From assembly GCF_018324205.1 (NCBI RefSeq), contig NZ_AP023356.1, positions 806,001 to 870,000 on the forward strand: a stretch of DNA of 64,000 nt, given 5' to 3'. The position numbers were made by a program, and so were the translations under genes. The stretch is from Actinoplanes ianthinogenes. GTDB lineage: Bacteria > Actinomycetota > Actinomycetes > Mycobacteriales > Micromonosporaceae. Position 1 is the stretch's first letter, and each line of letters begins with the position of its first letter. Of the stretch, positions 57,922 to 64,000 are shown in pieces. The notes beneath the pieces are model-generated. The model saw only the letters and a program-made list of their open reading frames with translations. It was not told the origin of the DNA and ran no database searches.

Positions 57922-59477
57922 CCGGCGCTCAGCGCCATCCCTGCCTCGTACCGCATCCAGGTGCCCTTGCCGCGGTGCTTGGAGGCGTACATCGCCACGT
58001 CCGCGTCGTGCAGCAGCGACCGCACGTCGTCGCGCTCCTCGGCGCAGGCGATGCCGATGCTGGCGTTGGCGCAGACCGCCATGTCCTCGCTGACCTGGAT
58101 CGGCTCGGTCATCGAGCGGAGGATGCGCTGCGCGGTCAGCTCCGCGTCGCGGACCGTGCAGTCGCGCAGCAGCAGCGCGAACTCGTCGCCGCCGAGCCGG
58201 GCCACCAGGTCGCCGGAGCGCACCGACTGGCGCAGCTTCTCGGCGACGCCGGCCAGCAGCAGGTCGCCGGCGGCGTGCCCGTGCGTGTCGTTGACCGCCT
58301 TGAACCCGTCCAGGTCGACCAGCAGCAGCGCGACGCTGTCCGGCCGGGCGTCCCGCAACGTGCTGGTGGTCTCCTCGCGGAAGTGTGCCCGGTTGGCCAG
58401 CCCGGTCAGCTCGTCGTAGAGCGCCTGGTGCCGCAGCCGCTGCTCGTGTTCGCGCAGTTCGGTGAGGGTGGTGTCGAGCTGGTCGATCAGCCGGGTGTTG
58501 TCGTGGAACGCGGCCAGCTGCCGGGCCACCACCAGGGCGACGATCACGCCGAGGCCGCTGACCGCGACCAGCAGCGGGCCGTTCTTCCCCTTCGGCAGCA
58601 CCACCATCAGGGTCACGAAGACCACCACGATCGATCCGTACGGCAGCAGGCTGTACGGCTTCCGGCGGCGCGCACCGAACGCGGTCTGGTCGACGCCCGC
58701 GATGATCTCCTGGATCCGCGGACCCATGGCGACCAGCAGCGACGGGACGAACCGGAGGGCGTAGACGTAGGCCGGGTACCCGTCGGTCATCCCGGGCGGG
58801 GCGGCGAACAGGCCGATCCCGTTCAGCAGCGCCGAGGCGATCATCGGGACGGCGGCCGCCTTGTGCATCGGCGCGTTGCCGCTCAGGAAGATCTTCACGG
58901 CGGCGAAGCCGGAGGTCAGCATGACCGCGGCGCCCAGCAGCGCGCCGACCAGGCTGGAGTTCTCGTCCTGCTGGTTCGGGGCGATCGCGAAGCACCAGGC
59001 GACCACCGCGCCACCGACCATCACGGTGGCCGTGTCCAGCCAGAACGCGAGCGCCTCGCGGCGCGAGCGGCCCGGGTGCGGGTGGATCAGCATGGCCACG
59101 ATGATCACTACCTCGCCGACGGCGAAGCAGGCCGACTGCACCGTGCCACCGGCCGTCGACCACTGGTTGTTCCGGGTCAGCGTGAGCGCCGCCTGCACCG
59201 AGTCGCCGAAGGTGAACAGCATGGCGGTGATCGTCAGCAGCCGCCAGAACCGGCGGACCGCGCCGGTGGCGATCCGGCTGACCCGCCAGGCCGAGTACGC
59301 CAGCAACAGGTCGAGCGCGGGCTGGAACAGCCAGAACACCCGGACCTGGGAGTTGTGCTGCCCGGACAGGGCGAAGAGCATGACCACGCCGAGGGCGGTC
59401 CAGGCCACCGCGGTCAGCATCACCGGGTCACGCCGGATCGCCCGGCCCGCCTGTTGCCTGTTCTGCACCCTCTTCAC
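57918..59477 (-). CDS. Membrane diguanylate cyclase (GGDEF)
   Basis: A 519-aa protein with eight to ten membrane segments (residues ~18-330), a short coiled coil (TTLTELREHEQRLRHQAL) and a C-terminal GGDEF domain (~355-510). GGDEF at 429-433 (ARLGGDEFALL) is intact and RSGD five residues before it is an RxxD inhibitory site, so c-di-GMP synthesis with product inhibition is expected. No EAL domain. GTG start; GATCCT six bases upstream suggests leaderless translation. In actinomycetes c-di-GMP controls development and motility. Confidence 0.93.
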   Translation of the reverse strand: MKRVQNRQQAGRAIRRDPVMLTAVAWTALGVVMLFALSGQHNSQVRVFWLFQPALDLLLAYSAWRVSRIATGAVRRFWRLLTITAMLFTFGDSVQAALTLTRNNQWSTAGGTVQSACFAVGEVVIIVAMLIHPHPGRSRREALAFWLDTATVMVGGAVVAWCFAIAPNQQDENSSLVGALLGAAVMLTSGFAAVKIFLSGNAPMHKAAAVPMIASALLNGIGLFAAPPGMTDGYPAYVYALRFVPSLLVAMGPRIQEIIAGVDQTAFGARRRKPYSLLPYGSIVVVFVTLMVVLPKGKNGPLLVAVSGLGVIVALVVARQLAAFHDNTRLIDQLDTTLTELREHEQRLRHQALYDELTGLANRAHFREETTSTLRDARPDSVALLLVDLDGFKAVNDTHGHAAGDLLLAGVAEKLRQSVRSGDLVARLGGDEFALLLRDCTVRDAELTAQRILRSMTEPIQVSEDMAVCANASIGIACAEERDDVRSLLHDADVAMYASKHRGKGTWMRYEAGMALSAG

Positions 59478-59553
59478 GGCACGAGGATCGGCCGACGCCC
59501 GCCGCTCATGAGAGTTCGTGACAGGTCGCGCCTGGCTCTAGGATGACTTCTCG

Positions 59554-61185
59554 ATGAGCGCCACACTGATCGCCCGGGATCTCGCCGCTGGGCACGGCGA
59601 CCGCAGTCTGTTCACCGGCCTGGACCTGGTGGTCGCGCCCGGGGACGTGATCGGCCTGGTGGGGGTGAACGGCGCCGGTAAGACCACGCTCCTGCGTACG
59701 CTGGCCGGCATGCTGCCCGCGGAGAGCGGCAGTGTCGCGCTCAGCCCGCCCACCGCGAACGTGGGTTATCTCCCGCAGGAGCGGGAGCGGCGCGCCGGGG
59801 AGACGGTCCGCGACTTCCTGGCCCGGCGCACCGGGGTGGCCGCCGCGCAGGCGGCCATGGACGCCGCGGCCGAGGAGCTGGCGGCCGGCGCGGCCGGCGC
59901 CGACGACCGGTACGCGGTCGCCCTCGAACGCTGGCTCGACCTGGGCGGCGCCGACCTGGACGACCGTGCCGAGGCGCTCGCCGCGACCGACCTGCGGATC
60001 GACCTGGACCTGCCGATGACCGCCCTCTCCGGCGGCCAGGCGGCCCGCGCCGGGATGGCGTCGCTGCTGCTCAGCCGCTATGACGTGTACCTGCTCGACG
60101 AGCCGACCAACGACCTCGACCTGGACGGCCTGGCCCACCTGGAGGCCTTCGTCCAGGGGCTGCGCGGCGGCCTGGTGGTGGTCAGCCACGACCGCGAGTT
60201 CCTCACCCGCACCGTCACCAAGGTCCTCGAACTGGACCTGCACCAGCAGCAGATCCACCTGTACGGCGGCGGCTACGCCAGTTACCTCGAGGAGCGCGAG
60301 CGCGCTCGCTCGCACGCCCGGGAGCAGTACGAGGAGTACTCCGACAAGAAGGAGGAGCTGCTCGACCGGGCCCGGATGCAGCGCGGCTGGATGGAGAAGG
60401 GCGTCCGCAACGCCCGGCGCAAGTCGCCGGACAACGACAAGATCGGCAAGGCGTACCGCAGCGAGTCCAGCGAGAAGCAGGCCGCCAAGGCCCGCCAGAC
60501 GGAGCGGATGATCGAGCGCCTGGAGGTGGTCGAGGAGCCGCGCAAGGAGTGGGAGCTGCGGATGGAGATCGCCGTGGCGCCCCGAGCCGGCGCGGTGGTG
60601 GCGACGATGCGGGAGGCGCGCGTCGAGCGCGGCGCGTTCGCCCTCGGGCCGGTCACCCTCCAGATCGACTGGGCCGACCGGGTGGCGATCACCGGCGCCA
60701 ACGGCTCCGGCAAGTCCACCCTGCTCGCGGCGATGCTCGGCCGGCTCCCGCTGACCTCCGGCACCGCCTCGCTCGGGCCGGGCGTGGTGGTCGGCGAGGT
60801 GGACCAGGCGCGCGGACTGTTCCTCGGCTCGCAGACGCTGGCCCGCGCGTTCGGTGACGCGGTCCCGGACTGGAACGACGCGGACGTACGCACGTTGCTG
60901 GCCAAGTTCGGCCTCAAATCCGGGCATGTGGTGCGCCCGGCCGAGTCGCTCTCCCCCGGCGAGCGCACCCGGGCGGCGCTCGCCCTGCTCCAGGCGCGCG
61001 GGGTGAACCTGCTGGTCCTCGACGAGCCCACCAACCACCTGGACCTGCCGGCTATCGAACAGCTGGAGTCGGCGCTCGCCTCCTACACCGGTACCCTGCT
61101 CCTGGTCACGCACGACCGGCGGATGCTGTCCGCGGTCGCCACCAATCGCCACCTCGAGGTGGCCGACGGCAAGGTCACCGGCTGA
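59554..61185 (+). CDS. ABC-F family ATPase
   Basis: A 543-aa protein with two ABC domains and no membrane part. First Walker A GVNGAGKTT (~37-45), signature LSGGQAARA, Walker B VYLLDEPTNDLD; second Walker A GANGSGKST (~381-389), signature LSPGERTRAAL, Walker B LLVLDEPTNHLD. The linker (~235-330) is long and charged. ABC-F proteins act on the ribosome in translation or give antibiotic protection; which one is unclear here. TAGGAT lies upstream of the ATG. Confidence 0.93.
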   Translation: MSATLIARDLAAGHGDRSLFTGLDLVVAPGDVIGLVGVNGAGKTTLLRTLAGMLPAESGSVALSPPTANVGYLPQERERRAGETVRDFLARRTGVAAAQAAMDAAAEELAAGAAGADDRYAVALERWLDLGGADLDDRAEALAATDLRIDLDLPMTALSGGQAARAGMASLLLSRYDVYLLDEPTNDLDLDGLAHLEAFVQGLRGGLVVVSHDREFLTRTVTKVLELDLHQQQIHLYGGGYASYLEERERARSHAREQYEEYSDKKEELLDRARMQRGWMEKGVRNARRKSPDNDKIGKAYRSESSEKQAAKARQTERMIERLEVVEEPRKEWELRMEIAVAPRAGAVVATMREARVERGAFALGPVTLQIDWADRVAITGANGSGKSTLLAAMLGRLPLTSGTASLGPGVVVGEVDQARGLFLGSQTLARAFGDAVPDWNDADVRTLLAKFGLKSGHVVRPAESLSPGERTRAALALLQARGVNLLVLDEPTNHLDLPAIEQLESALASYTGTLLLVTHDRRMLSAVATNRHLEVADGKVTG

Positions 61186-61190
61186 ATCCC

Positions 61191-61583
61191 ATGAGCACGA
61201 TCATCACGTTCTACACCGCCGCGAACGACGACGCCGCCGAGGACGACGGCCCCGGCCGGGACGCGGTCGAGTTCCGCGACTTCGACGTCTTCGCATCGCT
61301 GGAGGAGTGGGAGAGCCTGTTGCTCGACCGGACCGGCGACGCGATCGCCGGCCCGGAGCAGGTGAACGACGAGGAGTCCCCGCTGATCCTGGGTTTCCTG
61401 CCGAAGCTCACCGCCGCTCTGGCCCGCGCCGACGCCGCCACCCTGCGCGACCTGACCGCGCGGTGGATCGCCGCCCGGGCCGCCGACGGCGAGACCCTCG
61501 ACCCTTCGCTGGCCCGCAAGATCCTTGGCGCGGTGACCACCCTGGCCCGCTCCCGCCGCCGCCTGTACTGCCAGGTCGCCTGA
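61191..61583 (+). CDS. Hypothetical protein (130 aa)
   Basis: A 130-aa acidic soluble protein, first half ITFYTAANDDAAEDDGPG and FRDFDVFASLEEWESLLLDR, second half helical (PKLTAALARADAATLRDLTA). No family was recognised with confidence. It lies 5 bases after the ABC-F gene and 8 bases before the next gene, so it is probably in the same operon. Confidence 0.75.
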   Translation: MSTIITFYTAANDDAAEDDGPGRDAVEFRDFDVFASLEEWESLLLDRTGDAIAGPEQVNDEESPLILGFLPKLTAALARADAATLRDLTARWIAARAADGETLDPSLARKILGAVTTLARSRRRLYCQVA

Positions 61584-61591
61584 CCCCGGCC

Positions 61592-62029
61592 ATGGACAGG
61601 CCGGCCCGGATCACGGACGTGCACGAGCTCGCGCTCGGCATGCCGCACGTCACGGTCGAGCACGCCATCGACAATCCGGTCTATCAGGTGGGCGGGAAAT
61701 CGTTCGTCTTCTTCCGCAATCCGCGGCCGGACGCGGTCGACCCGGAGACCGGCGAGCGGTACACCGACGTCATCGTCTTCTGGGTCGAGTCGGAGGCGGA
61801 CAAGCAGGCCCTGATCCAGGATCCGGCCACCCCGTTCTTCACCACCGCCCACTTCGACGGCCACCCGTCGGTCCTGCTGCGAGCCTCCCGGGTCGGCGAG
61901 CTGACCCGGGCCGAGCTGGCCGAGATCGTTCAGGATGCCTGGCTGTCCCGCGCCTCGGCGCGCCGCGCGGCCGCCTGGCTGCGGTCACGCGACGTGGCGG
62001 GCGGGGCGGAGCAGGGTCAGGGCACGTAG
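61592..62029 (+). CDS. MmcQ/YjbR-like protein
   Basis: A 145-aa protein with the MmcQ/YjbR (CyaY-like fold) pattern: VHELALGMPHVTVEHAIDNPVYQVGGKSFVFF, DVIVFWVESEADKQALIQ, FFTTAHFDGHPSVLLRAS and AWLSRASARRAAAWL. Family members are annotated as DNA-binding without firm proof. Third gene after ABC-F. Its 3' end overlaps the antitoxin-like gene on the other strand by 45 bp. Confidence 0.88.
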   Translation: MDRPARITDVHELALGMPHVTVEHAIDNPVYQVGGKSFVFFRNPRPDAVDPETGERYTDVIVFWVESEADKQALIQDPATPFFTTAHFDGHPSVLLRASRVGELTRAELAEIVQDAWLSRASARRAAAWLRSRDVAGGAEQGQGT

Positions 62030-62323
62030 CGCCTCGGCACGGGAGATGGGCTGGTCGTCGTCGGCCTGGACGGCCAGCGCCATCTCGATCGCCTGCCGGA
62101 TCCACGCCGTCTTGGGCAGGTCGGCGGCCTTGGCCGCGGCGGCGACGGACTGGTCGAGGTCGACCGGCAGGCGCAGCGAGCGGACCACCATGACCGGTGT
62201 GCCGGCCGGGGGCAGCGAGTCCAGCAGGGCCTGCTCGTCGCGCGGCCCGTGCGGGGGCTCGAAGGAGAGTCCCGTCATGAACTCGGCGAGCTCCTCAGGG
62301 GTCTGCGGCACGTCGTGACTCAT
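61985..62323 (-). CDS. BrnA-like ribbon-helix-helix antitoxin
   Basis: A 112-aa protein. The central part SLRLPVDLDQSVAAAAKAAD, then LPKTAWIRQAIEMALA, is a ribbon-helix-helix (CopG-like) DNA-binding unit; the N-terminus (TPEELAEFMTGLSFEPPHGP) would bind the toxin. The ATG overlaps the toxin gene stop by 4 bp. Toxin-first order is typical of BrnT/BrnA modules. It would repress its own operon. Confidence 0.75.
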   Translation of the reverse strand: MSHDVPQTPEELAEFMTGLSFEPPHGPRDEQALLDSLPPAGTPVMVVRSLRLPVDLDQSVAAAAKAADLPKTAWIRQAIEMALAVQADDDQPISRAEALRALTLLRPARHVA

Positions 62324-62595
62324 TGCGTCTCCTCCCACCGGCTGAACTCAATCAGCTCCTTGTCCGCCATGTCCCGCGCTCCGATGATCTTCCAGGTGTA
62401 TCCGGCGGTGTGGTAGACCGCGACGATCAGCGGCCGACCGGACGCCGTGCGGCTCCACACGGTGAGAACCGGGACGCCGGTGGCGCTGACCGCCCGCCGC
62501 GGCCAGCGACGGCGGGCCTCCAGCGCCTGACGCACCTCGTGCTGCTCGATGCCGAGCAGGGCGGCCAGCGCCCAGTCGTCCCACTCGTACGGCAT
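62320..62595 (-). CDS. BrnT-like toxin
   Basis: A 91-aa protein with a BrnT-like layout: YEWDDWALAALLGIEQHEV at the N-terminus and a C-terminal strand-turn-helix RPLIVAVYHTAGYTWKIIGA, then RDMADKELIEFSRWEE. BrnT toxins are RelE-fold ribonucleases. Sequence identity to canonical BrnT looks low, so the assignment rests on pattern and gene order. TACGCT at 62602-62607 lies six bases before the ATG. Confidence 0.7.
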   Translation of the reverse strand: MPYEWDDWALAALLGIEQHEVRQALEARRRWPRRAVSATGVPVLTVWSRTASGRPLIVAVYHTAGYTWKIIGARDMADKELIEFSRWEETQ

Positions 62596-62618
62596 TGTCG
62601 AAGCGTACTACGCACGTA

Positions 62619-63356
62619 TTACGCGCGCGAAGCCTCGTGCAGGATCCGCGCCAGCTCCGCCGGGCGGCTGAGCATCGGCCAGTGCCAGGTCGGCAGCTCC
62701 GCGAACCGCCACGCGTCGCCGGCCAGGTGCCGGCACAGCGGCACGGTGGCGGCCATCGCGCGGGCCTGCTCGGTGGTGAAGCTGGACAGCACGCCCAGGC
62801 GCGGCAGCTTCTCCCACGCACCGGTGAGCCGGACCGGGGTGGTCGCGCTCGCCCACGGATGCGCCACCGACCGCTCGTCGAGCAGCGCGACGATCTCCTC
62901 GCCCACCCCCGCGGCGGCCGCCAGCTCGGCCCACGGCGGGGGCGGCAACCGCCAGCCGTCCCCGTGCTCGGCGACCAGCGCCGCGTTGCGCTCCCGGTCC
63001 TGGGGCGTGCCGAACTCGTCGTTGGCCACCCCGTCCGGCAGCGGGCCGGTGTCGACGAAGACCAGCTGGGCGATCCGGTCGGTCATCCGATCGGCGGCGG
63101 CCGTGGTGACGACCGCGCCGGCGTAGCTGTGCCCGACGAGGACGACGTCGTGCAGGTCCTCGTAACGCAGCAGGTTCACCACGTCGGTGACGTGGACGTC
63201 GAGATCGGTGTCCGGGCGGCCCAGGTGGGCACGCTCGCCGAGACCGGTCAGGCTCAGCGGGTACACCTCGTGGCCGTGCCCGCGCAGCGCCTCGGCAACG
63301 CCGCGCCAGGCCCACGCGCCCAGCCAGAATCCGGGTACCAGTACGTATGTCGTCAT
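62619..63356 (-). CDS. Alpha/beta hydrolase
   Basis: A 245-aa hydrolase of the EstC/salicylate-esterase-like group: oxyanion VPGFWLGAWAW, nucleophile in VLVGHSYAGAVV (Ser ~77), acid near VFVDTGPLP or later, and His in ELPTWHWPMLSRP. No signal peptide. TAGCGT seven bases before the ATG suggests leaderless translation. Substrate unknown. It is 23 bases from the toxin gene on the same strand. Confidence 0.9.
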   Translation of the reverse strand: MTTYVLVPGFWLGAWAWRGVAEALRGHGHEVYPLSLTGLGERAHLGRPDTDLDVHVTDVVNLLRYEDLHDVVLVGHSYAGAVVTTAAADRMTDRIAQLVFVDTGPLPDGVANDEFGTPQDRERNAALVAEHGDGWRLPPPPWAELAAAAGVGEEIVALLDERSVAHPWASATTPVRLTGAWEKLPRLGVLSSFTTEQARAMAATVPLCRHLAGDAWRFAELPTWHWPMLSRPAELARILHEASRA

Positions 63357-63399
63357 GCCGCCGACGCTACGGTCGCCTCAGGTCAGTTCCTGTCCTGAA

Positions 63400-64000
63400 T
63401 CAGGCCGGCGGGCTGAGCGCGCTCTCGTTGCCGCCCCGGTCCAGGGTGCTCAGGCAGTAGGTGGCCTTCGCGACCGGCTTCGGGTCGGCGATCTCGGCGC
63501 CGACGTGCCCGGTGGCGACCAGGGTGGCCGGACCACCGGTGGTCCGGTACAGCGCCCAGTTCGCCGTCGAGACGCCGGACGCGGTCAGCACCAGCCGCCC
63601 GTTCTCGGTCCGCCTGGCCCCGGTGAGCCGCGGCGTCGGCGGCGCCGTCGCGGTCAGCCGGGCCAGCCGGGGCAGCAGCGCCGGGGTCGCGTAGTGCGCC
63701 TTCCGGTACCGGCTGACCGCACCCAGCCTGTCCCCGCGGACCTGCGCGGCGCTGAAGTGAATCTCGCCCTGGACGCCGTACTTGCGGTTCAGCGCCATCT
63801 CCCGGTCGAGCATGCCTGGATCGCTCCAGTCGCCCTTCTCACCGACCCGGTAATCCGCCATGCCGATGTAGAGCTGGACCTTGGTGCCTTTCACCGTCTG
63901 CACCCACCACGGCAGCGCCTTGGTGTAATCCGCCTTGTCGAACCCGATGGTCCAGTACAGCTGCGGCACGATGTAGTCGAGCCAGCCCTCACGGACCCAT
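63400..64000 (-). CDS. Glycosyl-hydrolase-like protein (GHL10/YngK type, 5' end outside window)
   Basis: The frame is open to base 64000 and ends at 63400, so only about 199 C-terminal residues are visible. WVREGWLDYIVPQLYWTIGF, ALPWWVQTVKGTKVQLYIGM and NRKYGVQGEIHFSAAQV are typical of the glycosyl-hydrolase-like 10 (YngK/DUF187) TIM barrel, followed by an ~80-residue Fn3-like C-terminal domain (LTASGVSTANWALYRTTGGP ... TYCLSTLDRGGNES). The full protein is probably secreted and acts on a cell-wall or plant glycan. Confidence 0.85.
   Translation of the reverse strand, partial: WVREGWLDYIVPQLYWTIGFDKADYTKALPWWVQTVKGTKVQLYIGMADYRVGEKGDWSDPGMLDREMALNRKYGVQGEIHFSAAQVRGDRLGAVSRYRKAHYATPALLPRLARLTATAPPTPRLTGARRTENGRLVLTASGVSTANWALYRTTGGPATLVATGHVGAEIADPKPVAKATYCLSTLDRGGNESALSPPA

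Overview
This 64 kb window is from a very GC-rich actinomycete chromosome, most likely a Micromonosporaceae member such as Actinoplanes (inferred from protein content: mycobacterium-like garA/gcvH/pgsA block, GAF-ANTAR and STAS regulators, F420-type oxidoreductase, CBM2-bearing secreted hydrolase). About 70 genes can be supported. No rRNA, tRNA, IS element, prophage or CRISPR was seen. Many first genes of transcription units carry a NANNNT (often TANNNT) hexamer 6-7 nt before the start codon and no Shine-Dalgarno sequence, which suggests leaderless transcripts; internal genes often overlap by 4 bp (ATGA or GTGA).

Layout. 1-3615: a membrane protein cut by the window edge, a DUF6891-like protein, and a three-gene operon with two double-domain YbjQ-type proteins. 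3719-6978: a secreted glycoside hydrolase with Fn3 and CBM2 modules behind a perfect CebR-type operator, a 48-aa membrane protein and an arylamine N-acetyltransferase. 7002-10529: a DUF6282 amidohydrolase-like protein and a histidine kinase/LuxR-type regulator pair. 10578-17678: eight co-directional genes containing the most unusual content: an SsuA/TauA-like ABC import system with an embedded methyltransferase, then a previously unannotated 29-aa peptide (two Cys, very strong RBS), then a membrane M50 metalloprotease with an N-terminal PqqD-like domain, a TPR protein and a flavin reductase. I read the second half as a candidate RiPP or processed-signal-peptide system.

17873-26972: housekeeping and small regulators (class IV aminotransferase, gpsA, PPOX/MarR divergent pair, ileS, truncated haemoglobin, nitrilase) separated by repeat-rich spacers and a DUF6493 relic. 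27108-36274: an NDK-like gene preceded by two chained micro-ORFs, STAS plus coiled-coil/GAF/ANTAR regulators, an OmpR-type two-component pair, a phosphotransferase/esterase operon and a GtrA protein. 36573-37069 is a 63-bp tandem array just upstream of a large pseudo-protease/STAND/TPR protein; an AsnB-type asparagine synthetase follows, then a degraded regulator/MFS transporter relic.

43138-49122 is the conserved actinobacterial block corresponding to Rv1830-Rv1822 of Mycobacterium tuberculosis: MerR regulator, bifunctional nuclease, FtsR-like MerR, garA, gcvH, two DUF881 proteins flanking the DUF1290 small basic protein, and pgsA. 49316-64000: a lipoprotein beta-propeller, an ECF sigma factor with SnoaL-like tail, a DinB-type protein, an AraC regulator, a MoxR ATPase/VWA pair, PhzF, a membrane diguanylate cyclase, an ABC-F ATPase, a BrnT/BrnA-like toxin-antitoxin pair, an alpha/beta hydrolase and the 3' end of a glycosyl-hydrolase-like gene cut by the window edge.
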